A stretch of 64,000 nt of DNA from RFSX01 sp965248155 (GTDB lineage Bacteria > Bacteroidota > Bacteroidia > Chitinophagales > Saprospiraceae): NCBI GenBank assembly GCA_965248155.1, contig CBDFIO010000001.1, positions 1,240,001 through 1,304,000 of the forward strand, given 5' to 3'. Each line of letters begins with the position of its first letter. The first letter of the stretch is position 1. The notes under the pieces are model-generated. The model worked only from the letters and a program-made list of their open reading frames with translations, ran no database searches and was not told where the DNA came from. Positions 18,001 to 26,562 of this stretch are shown here, piece by piece. The position numbers were made by a program, and so were the translations under genes.

Positions 18001-19843
18001 TACAAATGGTACTTCAATTTCGACTGGAGATGACAACAATCCCAATAATGATTCTATAAACACCAATGACTATATCGACAATGAAGATTTCAGTATCATG
18101 CAAAATTCGATCGGATTTTGTGGAGATACTATAGATTTAAGTATTATCGATCCTGATGCTACATTAATTTACAATTGGTCTTATGATGGAGAATTTTCTA
18201 CAATTATTGGAACTGGCATTTCTATAATTACAGAAACTAATGACAGTTACACAGGGGTTGTTTATGCTCAAGCAATAAGTGATAGTCTGTGCATATATGG
18301 AGAAAGTTCTATTGAAATTGAAGATAATAGCATAGATATCAGTTTTAATATGCCTTATATAATTTGTGCAGGTGATACAGCGAATTTTGATGTAATAAAT
18401 AATGATACAAGTCAAATTTTAACTTATTTATGGAAGGAAGCGGGACCTGAACTTATTGAAGGAGGGGATACCAATTCACCATTGATAGGAATCGGAGAAG
18501 ATCATACAGAGGATTTCTTCTATATTCTTTGCACTGAGAATCAATATGGTTGTACTTCTTCAGATACGATCAATTTTATGATTAACGAAAATGAAGATTT
18601 AGAGCCATTCACTTTTGATCTTGATTCTTGCGGCGGATTAACAATTAATTTCCAGGCAAACAATTCCTTCTCAGGAATTCCAAATTGGGATTTTGGGGAT
18701 GGAAACAGTTCTGGTGAAATCAATCCAAGTCATACTTATGGATCCTCGGGAACATATATTGTTACATTGAGTGACTCAAGTGATGTGTGTCCTAAGAATC
18801 CCATTTCTGATACAATTACAATTCTTGATTTTATTGAGATTTCAATAAATCCTGATACAATCGAATATACAACTGGAGAAACGGTGATCGTTACAGCGAT
18901 GACTAATGGGAATCCTGATACTATCGAGTGGTGTAACGAAGAAGGTGAAAATATATTCACTGGAAATCCATTGGAACACATGCCTCAAGATAGTATTGAA
19001 AAAGTATATGCGAAAATAACCGATTCTTTTGGTTGTTCAGATACCACATGTGTTGTCTTCAAACTAAAAGATGATTGTCCTGAAGATTTAAGTATAGAAG
19101 GTCCAACTGCAGTTTGTGTCGGTGATACATTCCAATTGCAATTGATTATGGATAAAGATCCTGCGGATTTTGTATTTACATGGGATCCCCAAGAATGCAT
19201 TGTAAGTGGAGGCGATACTGATAATCCGACTGTCACTATTGATGAAGATAAAACCTTTAGTGTTTTAATTCAGAGAGAAGGAATATGTGAGGATACCATA
19301 ATAAGTTATACTGTCAATGTCAGTTCTCCTGTAGTAAGTATTATTACGAATACAGGGGATCCGTTTGTTTGTTTAGGAGAAGACATCACCTTAATGGTTG
19401 AGCCAGAAGATCCGAATTGTACTTATACCTGGAGTACAGGTCAGCTTGGATCCGAGATCACTGTCTCTCCTGAATTAGATATTGTTTATACTGTAACTTG
19501 TGTAGACAGTCTAGGCTGTGAGGCATCTGCAGATTTCAACCTTGAAGTAAGACAGCCACAATGCGATGAAAATGATGTTTATCTGCCGAATGCATTTTCA
19601 CCTAATGGAGATAATGTAAACGATATTTTATTTGTTAGGAGTAAGTTTGTCGAATCAATGGATTTCTATATTGTTGACAGATGGGGTGAAGAAGTGTTTA
19701 GATCTAACGATCAACGCAATGGTTGGGATGGTACATATAAAGGCGAGTCATTGGCTCCTGATGTATATGCTTATTGCCTTAAAGTTACCTGTATAAACGG
19801 ATCGGAATATGTTACCGTAGGTAACGTTTCGATAATAAAATAA
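15050..19843 (+). CDS. Giant PKD-repeat surface protein with gliding-motility C-terminal domain
   Basis: A 1597-residue secreted protein. The signal peptide (about 1-27) is followed by THIVGGELTYKC and a cysteine-containing N-terminal module (about 28-305; IDGDSLVYSLC, VDEYRNGILLSRVQRD) shared with the protein at 2126. A PKD-like domain (about 315-395) precedes a tandem array of about 86-residue beta-sandwich repeats (about 400-1000), each ending in a [Y/L/F]xNGC-type motif; a clear PKD domain (WDFGDGNSSGE, HTYGSSGTYIVTL) follows near 1200, then more Ig-like units and the terminal CHU_C domain (NAFSPNGDNVNDILF, VDRWGEEVF, NGWDGTYKGE, DVYAYCLKV). It is probably exported by the T9SS with the PorP/PorE-like proteins encoded just upstream and acts as an adhesin or gliding surface component. 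An IS982 copy begins at its stop codon. Confidence 0.88.
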   Translation: MSKTFKISILPILLFLFFTSSNEILATHIVGGELTYKCLGDNYYEVKLVVRRDCENGAEDAPFDDPAIIGVFDIFGALQIAIGNLGTIQVPLMNEDTVSNELLFDCGAIGGAIGGAVCVHETTYIDTIRLPWNKIGYILSYQRCCRNGILNNIVDPLETGATYYARIEAAALKDCNSQPRFIDWPDVYICVDEDLEFDHSAVDIDGDSLVYSLCTPLQGASLDSPKPSPPENPPYSTVSWLSPFNLSNMMGGDAIRINSRTGEITAKPDIVGTYLIGVCVDEYRNGILLSRVQRDFEYNVRVCVDPILSDFEILENDCDGDTQVSFNNTTEGADEYLWYFDYPNTDPAFTSTSESPSFIYPAMGSYTVRLEATRSSDGCTTVLEKTIVISDIPLDPDFEAVFESCDGGNIVQLNDLSTDPSGISSAVNWEWTVLDNNGSTINLSGNPASFDALGLDSIDITMVVTSNAGCVSSITKPFDLTDLFPNADFSIALVGCSPNGYNLDLILLSSTSLEVESISWDVNDNGNISTLSGDSINITSETGELSVTMTVDYENGCQLIVSKDITPSDFLPELIINHDLLDPCVEEFPIDVTFTGELIGGNMIGNPMTYTWVANDSIMSSGESITLTIIESGVDSVDLEVIYDNGCLFSASDELETLDAADIQISESVDCDEPVIITLEDLSDHPSLVSEIWIINGVESSDSILIIELTEDLNIIRIVELDNGCISEEAINYLMSDFEIDLDIGNDFCDTCPEDPMDVNFFPIISGPASFGTPTFNWTYDDGNGSMSFTGDTLTLLLESDQLVELSLTVSYDNGCEKTVEEDFRGSECIIDPLIQILVNCDDPSMVSVTLVDTTVLDPGVTIVDHEWIVNGVSSEGNEVSFIITEDTINVSLNIEYSDGCITEYSQSFASEDYVPIINYDVELLECSFGIGTFLFTNNSSIPDNCLEVESLSWIINGQMYTGDSVLVDIPLGDVVDVEFIITFTNGTSISTGDDNNPNNDSINTNDYIDNEDFSIMQNSIGFCGDTIDLSIIDPDATLIYNWSYDGEFSTIIGTGISIITETNDSYTGVVYAQAISDSLCIYGESSIEIEDNSIDISFNMPYIICAGDTANFDVINNDTSQILTYLWKEAGPELIEGGDTNSPLIGIGEDHTEDFFYILCTENQYGCTSSDTINFMINENEDLEPFTFDLDSCGGLTINFQANNSFSGIPNWDFGDGNSSGEINPSHTYGSSGTYIVTLSDSSDVCPKNPISDTITILDFIEISINPDTIEYTTGETVIVTAMTNGNPDTIEWCNEEGENIFTGNPLEHMPQDSIEKVYAKITDSFGCSDTTCVVFKLKDDCPEDLSIEGPTAVCVGDTFQLQLIMDKDPADFVFTWDPQECIVSGGDTDNPTVTIDEDKTFSVLIQREGICEDTIISYTVNVSSPVVSIITNTGDPFVCLGEDITLMVEPEDPNCTYTWSTGQLGSEITVSPELDIVYTVTCVDSLGCEASADFNLEVRQPQCDENDVYLPNAFSPNGDNVNDILFVRSKFVESMDFYIVDRWGEEVFRSNDQRNGWDGTYKGESLAPDVYAYCLKVTCINGSEYVTVGNVSIIK

Positions 19844-19855
19844 CGTGAATAATGT

Positions 19856-20767
19856 TTAAGCAGCCCATAAAGTTAGTTGATTCGTTTTTATGGGAGTTAT
19901 GTTAAGTGATGGTTTTTTAGGAAAAAAGCAATAAGCAGTTAAAGCGGCAACAATATTAACCAAAAACCCTTTAACAGATCGATGTCTAGTGTGTTCTATT
20001 TTGCAAATATTTTTGAGTTCATCATTTACAGATTCTACTAAAGCTCTTTTTCTTAAAAGAATAGCCTCTACATCAGAGAGATTTTGTTTTTTCATATTTT
20101 TTCTCACTTTAGTAATAAGCTGTATTCCATCTTGAAACAGTAAATCTGATAATGCTTTTGAAATATAGCCTTTATCTCCAAATAGTTTTCCAAAAACCTC
20201 CTTAGTCATTGCTGTCATTAGTTTAATATTTCTGTCATCTACATTACCTTTTGTAAGGTAAAAGGATAATAATTCACCTTTATCATTGATAATTAAATGA
20301 AGTTTAAACCCAAAAAACCATCCCATTGTTGATTTTCCTTTTTCAGCAATTCCTTTAAAAACTTTATGCTGTTTCTCTCTCTTGATATGACATACACGTA
20401 ATAGAGTAGAGTCAATATAATTGATGCCTCTAGATTTACCCAAGCCTCTATATTTTAAATACAACATAAGGGGCAGTAATATTCTCTCTTGGCGTGCATT
20501 AAATCTTTCGTAGCTAATTAGATCAGGAAATAAGTCATCTAAATGTTTACAAACATATTGCATATAAAAATGCTTAAAATTTGTAAAATGACCAAAATGA
20601 TAAAGCAAATAAATACTCATCATCTCAGAATCGGATAATTTTCCTTTTCTATTACGCCTTTTAGTCTTTGTATCTTCTAATTTTGGATGATTTTCTATGT
20701 TTTTAATAAATTCTTGTTGAAAATCATCTATTTTCACAAAGAATTCAGTAACTTTATCTCTAAGCAT
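19856..20767 (-). CDS. IS982-family transposase
   Basis: A 303-residue DDE transposase of usual family length. Acidic residues sit in NYIDSTLLRVC, FGDKGYISKAL and LVESVNDELKN, and the STMGWFFGFKLHLIIND segment is highly characteristic of IS982. The N-terminal basic region (KTKRRNRKGKLSDSEMMSIYLLYHFG) is the DNA-binding part. No frameshift or internal stop is present. It is transcribed against the flanking surface-protein genes and lies entirely within the 14-bp inverted repeats. Confidence 0.95.
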   Translation of the reverse strand: MLRDKVTEFFVKIDDFQQEFIKNIENHPKLEDTKTKRRNRKGKLSDSEMMSIYLLYHFGHFTNFKHFYMQYVCKHLDDLFPDLISYERFNARQERILLPLMLYLKYRGLGKSRGINYIDSTLLRVCHIKREKQHKVFKGIAEKGKSTMGWFFGFKLHLIINDKGELLSFYLTKGNVDDRNIKLMTAMTKEVFGKLFGDKGYISKALSDLLFQDGIQLITKVRKNMKKQNLSDVEAILLRKRALVESVNDELKNICKIEHTRHRSVKGFLVNIVAALTAYCFFPKKPSLNITPIKTNQLTLWAA

Positions 20768-20791
20768 GAGGGTGTTTTTAGACTATTAAGA

Positions 20792-20806
20792 TACTGATAA
20801 TCAGTA
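20792..20806. promoter_or_regulatory. 15-bp palindrome upstream of the IS982 transposase
   Basis: TACTGAT-A-ATCAGTA is a perfect 7-bp inverted repeat with one central base, 25 bases before the transposase ATG inside the element. It may be a subterminal transposase-binding site or an operator; position is the only support. Confidence 0.3.
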
Positions 20807-20893
20807 AATAATACAAATAAAAACACCCTTTTTCTTATCCATTATTCACGTTAATTAGCCTTGGTAATTACTTAATTGTTAAATCAAAACAAC

Positions 20894-23800
20894 ATGCCTT
20901 TACATGAGAATGATAAACCGTTGCTATTCAAGTACTTGACTCTAGCTTTATTGTTTGGTGTACTCCTCTATCCTTCCAATATGAGTAGCCAACTGTATAC
21001 TGATTGTAGTAGAGTATTATTCCCTGATTGTGAACCGAGTCGCTTTGACAGTAGAGTCACCTGGACAACACCAGCTCCAAGTACTTCATTGGGTTGTCGA
21101 GATTATAATGTCACCAATCCATTGTGGTACAGATTTGTTGCAGGTCCTGGAGACATTGAAATTGCCATTGAAAGATTAGAGTGTGTTCCTGGAGGATTTT
21201 TTAGTCCTGGTCTTGTAGTAACAATATGGGAATGGTGTCCCGGTTTTAATGCTGTCTGTATCACCGCTTCCGGATGTCCCCAAAATAACGGTTTACCCAA
21301 TCCATTTCTGGATTTTGAAATCCCTGAAGGATTACTTGAAGTAGGTCAAATTTATACTCTTACTGTAAGTGGGTGTGATGATGCCGTCTGTGATTTCACG
21401 ATGGAAATTGATGCCGAAGATCTGGATGTTCCTGAATTAGATGACCCAAGTGTCAGCTTATCAACTGAAGCCTGTGTAAGTGATTTACCTCCATTTACGT
21501 ATTGCCAAGGACATGGTTTTAGCTTTAGAGTAGATAACGACTATTATGACCTTTTACATGCTCAATGGTATTGGTCCGTAAATGAATTAGATTTAAATGC
21601 AGACGCAACCACCGTAAGTTGGATAGCCAGTAATGCAAGTGGGGTAGGAACCCCAATGGTCAACGGAGAGATCAGTCGTTTTGGCCTGGCTACAAATGGA
21701 ATAGATCTTAATTTTCAAGAAACAGGTGCCTACGAAGTATGCCTTAATTTAGTAAGAACAAATTGTGGCGAAGTATTGGGTGGACCATTATGCCAAGCTA
21801 TTACAATAGTACCTCCACCAGACATGGAGGTATTCGATAAATTTGATCTTTGTTACAGTTACTTATTAGACAACAATTGGCCTGGACCACCATTACCTAA
21901 TGGCGATGGAGATATGTGGATCGCCGGATCCATTTCTTTAAATGATGTCCAGTCTTCTCCTCTTGATGCTGAAGATAATTATGTGGTCACTCTTCCAACT
22001 CCTGTAGACAGGTGTGGTTGTACATTTGAGCAGCAGGTCACAATTAACATTGTTGGTGATGAAGACCCAGGAGAAGTAGAACTATTTCTAATGGAATGTC
22101 AACTGCCATACCAATGGTTTGATTTGGCAATATATGAATTAGATGAATTCTACAATGAACCTGCAAGATTAATACAGGCTTCTCGGTGGAAAGATTTTCA
22201 GAATATCCAATGTGACAGCTTCATCATAATTACTGTGAATGAGACAGATGTTGAAACTTCTATTGTTGAAACCGATTGCACAATTTTTGGAAAAGAATTT
22301 ACTTTCATGTTTGATGGACCTGAACTTCAGGGTGCAGATTTTCAATGGATAGATGCAGATTCTGGAATGGCAGCAACTGAAGTGAGTGAATCAGCTTCAG
22401 CTATTTTGCCGACAGGAAACTATTTTGTTTATGTCTCAGGATTCATCGAAGACCTAAACCATAATGACAACTCGCAGGGGACTTCTCCTCTGTCTTACAT
22501 TTCTTGTGACTTTGGTCCATTCGAACTATTGAATCCGATTCCCGAATTACCTCAAGTCATGCCTTACGATACATTTTTGTGTCCTGACGAACAGTTTAAC
22601 GTAAGCTTTCAGGTCGACTCTATTGTTGATAGCCTTAATCTAACATATAATTGGATAATCCCGGAAAGTCTAATGGATGTAGATTCATATTCTACGGATA
22701 GCACCCAAGTAACTTTTAGCGATATTTCAATTATACTTCCTCAAGACACTGTAGCATTATACTCAATGGGAGAATGTGCTGTGTCCGATACTTTGCTTGT
22801 TCCGGTAGAACTATTAATAGGTGAGGGTGAACTCATTTTTCCTGATCGGATAGAATGTGTTGGACAAACTTTTAATCTCGACTATCTCTATACTCCAGGA
22901 TCGACTTATGATTGGGATTTCTCACCAGGAACCACAACGGGCAACACTTCTGACGGATCTCCTTTTCAAGTGACTTACGATCAAACAGGCGACTTCCAGT
23001 ATTCTCTGTCTATTACTACCAGTGATGGATGTATTGCTGAAAGTGGCCCCTACAATATCAGTATTTTCAATTTACCTCCGCCGCCGGAGATCAGTTGCAA
23101 TGATCAGGATAATCCTAATTCGATTACTTTTTCCTGGGATGAATTACCGAATTTTGAATATTCAACTATCATAATAAGTCCTCTATCTGCTATAGGCATT
23201 ATTAATGGCAATCAAATGCTCATCGAAAACCTTGAAGCTGATACAGAAGTTATAATTCAAGTCACTGCTAAAAACAACGGCCCTGAAGAATGTAACGAAT
23301 CTTCGTCGACATTGAGTTGCAATACTGCAGCTTGCGATCTTCCTGATATTGATCTGGGTAATTTCACCGACAGGGTATTATGTCAAAGCGATTTTGGTGT
23401 TCCATCCATTCAATTTAATATTGTTCCTCCTGCCGGAATCTCAGGTGTATATTCCAGTGACGGAGTTAATAGTGCGGGATTTGTAGATCTAACCGATCCG
23501 CTATTTAATAATCCGGGAGTTTATCCTATTACATATACGTTTACAGAAATATCTTCAGCTTGTTCTGATTCCAGAGATATCTCAATTACCATTGAACCTG
23601 AAATTAATATTCAACTTGAAAATAATCTTCAAATCTGTCTTGGAGATACAAAAGAAATTACCGTCCAAGCCTCAGGAGGCGATGGTGGTCCTTATAATTA
23701 CGATTGGTCTGATGGATCTACATCTGCCAGTATTACATTACCACTTCAAGGGCAGACTACCGCTGGAGAGTATAGCATTAAAGTGACTGTCACTGACAAC

Positions 23801-25201
23801 AGTACTCCTTGTGTAAAAGAAGAAACAATAAATTATTCTATCCTCGATGATGTTCCGATAATCATAGAATTGATTGCAAGTTGCAACAACAATGGAACGG
23901 AACTAGATCTAACCGATGACTTCTATGACGTTTTTGTAAATGCCCAGAAAGATCAGTCTGCTTCAAGTGGAAGGTACTCCATAAGTATTGGAGGTATTGT
24001 CATTGCGAATTATCAGTACAACATGGGATTTGTATTTCAGTTACCCTCTGATGGATCTGAGCCCGAATTAGTATTTACAGATCTTGACGATCATATGTGT
24101 TCTAATTCTGAGATGATAGGACCGCTGAACCCTTGTGAGCCTTTATGTGAGATTCAAACTTCATCCACACTTTTATGTGATGACAAAGGAACTACTGATC
24201 CGGATGATGACTTTTACTCTATCAACATTGTGGCATTTGTCACTAATCCAGGAGCTTCCAATAGGTTCAATCTTTTTGTAGATGGAGAGCTCATAGGAGA
24301 ATTTGATTATAGTAGCGGTGGACAATTTACACACCCTGCAACTGGTGATATCGATGTGCTACTTCAAGATCTCGATAAGTCAGACTGTGAGGTAGCTTCT
24401 ACCATTACGCTTACGCCTTGTTCCTTTGAAAAACATGAATGTCCTATGGGTGCATTTGATGGATTGTCAATGTTGGGCCCGATTAAAGCTTCTGCCATTT
24501 CAACTAAAAATATTTCTACAGCGGCTCAGTCTTTCGATTTACAAAACGATAAAATATCCAAATTATCCATCGTTGCTGCTCGTGATGAATTAAAATCTAT
24601 TTGTGATTCTGATTCTTCTGAATTTGAAATCAAATTCTACGATGACAACAATGGCTTTCCCGGAAATATTCTAGTTGAACTTTCAGCCAAATCAAAAGCT
24701 GACTCTCTTTGGCTGTGGACTGACCCGAATGACAATATTGAAAAAACGATTGTCAATTACGAATTGGAATTAGATAAAATAATTAATATATCTGAGGGAT
24801 GGTTTTCTGTTTCCAGCAATAATGAAGCTTGTGAATTGGTTTGGGTTTCAGGTGACAATTCTCCTGTGACCGGTGCTGCTATTCTTGATAGCTCAGGCGT
24901 TTGGAAAGGGATTAGATCTTTGAATTATTGCTTCTATTTTGAACAAGTAAGCAATAGTGAAATTAACTTTGAAGGCATCCTTATTTACCCCAATCCCGTT
25001 ACTGATATATTGCACATAGACAATCTGAATAAGATAAGTCAGATGCATTTATACGATATTCAAGGAAAACGTTTATTGGAAAAGAGCGTAGATAAATCTT
25101 CAATGAAGATCGACATGAATAATTATTCAAGAAGCATTTACCTTTTAAGTCTTGAAGATGATGACGGAATTATAAAAACTTATAAAGTTTTTAAAGAATA
25201 A
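20894..25201 (+). CDS. T9SS type A sorting-domain protein, large secreted
   Basis: The ATG at 20894 is preferred over an upstream TTG at 20876 because it gives a compact N-terminus (MPLHENDKPLLFKY) followed by a hydrophobic signal segment (LTLALLFGVLLYPSN) and about 1435 residues. A pre-peptidase-like beta-sandwich (about 25-165; PLWYRFVAGPGDIEIAIE) is followed by many Ig/PKD-like units with paired cysteines, then two tandem ~98-residue copies near residues 995-1182 that share CxxxGTxxDxxDDFY and a DLDxxxC ending. The last ~75 residues are a Por secretion tail (GILIYPNPVTDILHI, LYDIQGKRLLEKSV). This is a T9SS cargo protein, probably cell-surface; activity is not predictable. IS982 separates it from the PorP/PorE/PKD genes, with which it may once have formed an operon. 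Confidence 0.85.
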   Translation: MPLHENDKPLLFKYLTLALLFGVLLYPSNMSSQLYTDCSRVLFPDCEPSRFDSRVTWTTPAPSTSLGCRDYNVTNPLWYRFVAGPGDIEIAIERLECVPGGFFSPGLVVTIWEWCPGFNAVCITASGCPQNNGLPNPFLDFEIPEGLLEVGQIYTLTVSGCDDAVCDFTMEIDAEDLDVPELDDPSVSLSTEACVSDLPPFTYCQGHGFSFRVDNDYYDLLHAQWYWSVNELDLNADATTVSWIASNASGVGTPMVNGEISRFGLATNGIDLNFQETGAYEVCLNLVRTNCGEVLGGPLCQAITIVPPPDMEVFDKFDLCYSYLLDNNWPGPPLPNGDGDMWIAGSISLNDVQSSPLDAEDNYVVTLPTPVDRCGCTFEQQVTINIVGDEDPGEVELFLMECQLPYQWFDLAIYELDEFYNEPARLIQASRWKDFQNIQCDSFIIITVNETDVETSIVETDCTIFGKEFTFMFDGPELQGADFQWIDADSGMAATEVSESASAILPTGNYFVYVSGFIEDLNHNDNSQGTSPLSYISCDFGPFELLNPIPELPQVMPYDTFLCPDEQFNVSFQVDSIVDSLNLTYNWIIPESLMDVDSYSTDSTQVTFSDISIILPQDTVALYSMGECAVSDTLLVPVELLIGEGELIFPDRIECVGQTFNLDYLYTPGSTYDWDFSPGTTTGNTSDGSPFQVTYDQTGDFQYSLSITTSDGCIAESGPYNISIFNLPPPPEISCNDQDNPNSITFSWDELPNFEYSTIIISPLSAIGIINGNQMLIENLEADTEVIIQVTAKNNGPEECNESSSTLSCNTAACDLPDIDLGNFTDRVLCQSDFGVPSIQFNIVPPAGISGVYSSDGVNSAGFVDLTDPLFNNPGVYPITYTFTEISSACSDSRDISITIEPEINIQLENNLQICLGDTKEITVQASGGDGGPYNYDWSDGSTSASITLPLQGQTTAGEYSIKVTVTDNSTPCVKEETINYSILDDVPIIIELIASCNNNGTELDLTDDFYDVFVNAQKDQSASSGRYSISIGGIVIANYQYNMGFVFQLPSDGSEPELVFTDLDDHMCSNSEMIGPLNPCEPLCEIQTSSTLLCDDKGTTDPDDDFYSINIVAFVTNPGASNRFNLFVDGELIGEFDYSSGGQFTHPATGDIDVLLQDLDKSDCEVASTITLTPCSFEKHECPMGAFDGLSMLGPIKASAISTKNISTAAQSFDLQNDKISKLSIVAARDELKSICDSDSSEFEIKFYDDNNGFPGNILVELSAKSKADSLWLWTDPNDNIEKTIVNYELELDKIINISEGWFSVSSNNEACELVWVSGDNSPVTGAAILDSSGVWKGIRSLNYCFYFEQVSNSEINFEGILIYPNPVTDILHIDNLNKISQMHLYDIQGKRLLEKSVDKSSMKIDMNNYSRSIYLLSLEDDDGIIKTYKVFKE

Positions 25202-25202
25202 A

Positions 25203-25236
25203 AAGAGAGCCTTCTAAATGAAGGCTCTTTTAATTT
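25203..25236. terminator. Bidirectional terminator between convergent genes
   Basis: A 12-bp stem (25203-25214 with 25220-25231, containing GAGCCTTC/GAAGGCTC and one G-T pair) closes on a TAAAT loop and is flanked by A-rich and T-rich tracts. It directly follows the T9SS gene stop and lies 3' of the convergent gene at 25240, so it can serve both. Confidence 0.8.
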
Positions 25237-25239
25237 ATA

Positions 25240-25647
25240 TTATACATTCGCCAATTTAGCTCCTAATAGTCCCATTGGAATATAAGCTACTAATATATCT
25301 AGAGCATTAAACCACATTGGTCCACCTATCATATATACAGCTGTTATACCTCCAATAAGGAAAAACACACCGACAATTATTGCTAGTTTCTTATTGTGGC
25401 TCGCTCCAAATTTTGCAGCGATAAAGGCTCCTACCAGTGTTCCAAGAGCATGTGCCAAAAATGGAAAAATAAAATGCTGTAATTCAAATAGCTCCATACT
25501 GGCTTTTATACCATCTATAGTAGTCAAGTCAGCACCTTCAGGAGGAGGAATAATGCTGGGTCCTATATTTACTAAACCACTATTTACTGCAATTCCTACG
25601 GCAGCTCCACCGATCACTGCTAAAACATTTTTAAGTGTTGGATTCAT
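25240..25647 (-). CDS. Small multi-pass membrane protein, unknown function
   Basis: A 135-residue hydrophobic protein with about four transmembrane helices (near 7-25, 58-78, 87-107 and 112-132). Glycines are frequent within the helices (IGGAAVGIAVNSG, LGTLVGAFIAAKFG, IGGPMWFN, GLLGAKLANV), and the first loop is proline-rich (PSIIPPPEGAD). I do not recognise a named family. It is single-gene, convergent with the T9SS protein and bordered on its upstream side by the truncated IS1, so any former upstream operon partners would have been separated by mobile elements. Confidence 0.6.
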   Translation of the reverse strand: MNPTLKNVLAVIGGAAVGIAVNSGLVNIGPSIIPPPEGADLTTIDGIKASMELFELQHFIFPFLAHALGTLVGAFIAAKFGASHNKKLAIIVGVFFLIGGITAVYMIGGPMWFNALDILVAYIPMGLLGAKLANV

Positions 25648-25783
25648 ACTGTTTTGTTTTCACTGAAAATAATAAATTTAAAATAATACTCGAAGTAATG
25701 ATGCTATCAATTGGATGGTATAAATAGATCGATCAAATTTTATTCAATATTTATACTACATAAACTATAAATGTAAAATTTCG

Positions 25784-26487
25784 GGTGCTGGGTCAAATAG
25801 GCTGATGATCTCCATAAGTTCCTGATTTATAATAGTATTTTTCGATGTACATACCAATGACATTATCGTGAATCTGTTCATTTTTGGAAAAGCAAATGGT
25901 TTTTCTATTAAGACGTTTGATATGCGTTCTAAAATTCAAGTTTTTCCGTTCTATTTTCCAAGTCAAATCTTTCCCAATAGTATGTAAGCTTTTTGGCAAT
26001 GACCTACTATAAGCTCCCCAATCATCCGTATAATAGTCACCAATGGGAATGTCTTTAAGAAGATCCAGAAGTTTTTCAAAGCTCTCATCGGTACGCTTTC
26101 CATTAACCCAAGCCAAAATCATCCCGGAATGCTTATCCATCGCATACCAAGTCCACCTTTGATTCGCCTTACTGCCAACATAAGACCAAAACTCATCTGC
26201 CTCTGCTGTATAGTGAAAACTTACTGCCAAATTATCAAGGCTTTGAACTTCTTCCTTGTTCAATAGATAAGGGTTCACTTGAAGCGTTTTTTTTAAGTGA
26301 GCTATCACCGTATTTTTATTGATCCCTAAAATCCTTGCTGTATCTCGAACCCCTGAACTATTGAGAATTAATGAGTCAATTTGTTCTTTAACACCGGGCT
26401 CTCTGGCTTTATAGCTATAGCTATAGCTAAGTTGAAAACTCTTTTTGCAGACTTTACAACGCCAACGTTGTCTCCCGTTTTCTCTAT
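25784..26487 (-). mobile_element. IS1-family element, truncated at its 5' end
   Basis: The left end at 25784 reads GGTGCTGGGTCAAATAGG, resembling IS1-family terminal repeats that begin GGTG. The element is oriented on the minus strand and stops abruptly at 26487 where the IS3 copy begins (TGTAAATCG). The other terminal repeat and the 5' end of the transposase gene are missing, and no IS1 sequence reappears on the far side of the IS3 pair, so the loss is a deletion rather than a clean interruption. Confidence 0.75.
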
Positions 26488-26515
26488 TGTAAATCGTCAA
26501 ATAAAAGTGGACCAT
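25793..26515 (-). pseudogene. IS1-family transposase, N-terminally truncated
   Basis: The open frame encodes 240 residues, but only those from about residue 11 on derive from IS1; the first ten (MVHFYLTIYN) are read from the terminal repeat of the adjoining IS3 copy. The genuine part begins RENGRQRWRCKVCKKSFQ, the second half of the N-terminal zinc finger; the first Cys pair is lost. The catalytic core is retained: ADEFWSYVGSKANQRWTWYAMD, YYTDDWGAYSR, and the IS1 signature IERKNLNFRTHIKRLNRKT ending with FSKNEQIHDNVIG. A damaged DNA-binding domain and a missing end make it probably inactive. Confidence 0.85.
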
Positions 26516-26562
26516 TAAGTGAATAAAATTAAGTTATACATAACTATTAAATTCACTTTATT

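Larger units (their letters stand above)
19842..20853 (-). mobile_element. IS982-family insertion sequence, complete
   Basis: About 1.01 kb bounded by 14-bp inverted repeats: TAACGTGAATAATG at 19841-19854 and its exact complement at 20840-20853, with weaker pairing just inside. It holds a single intact transposase on the minus strand. The element starts within the TAA stop codon of the giant PKD gene. No duplicated target longer than TA is visible; because TA is its own complement it could be target or part of the repeat, so the exact ends are uncertain by one or two bases. Both ends and the transposase appear intact, so it may still be mobile. Confidence 0.85.

Noticed and set aside
19842..20853. 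Target-site duplication for IS982
   Set aside because: Only TA is common to both flanks and it is self-complementary, so it cannot be distinguished from the inverted repeat.
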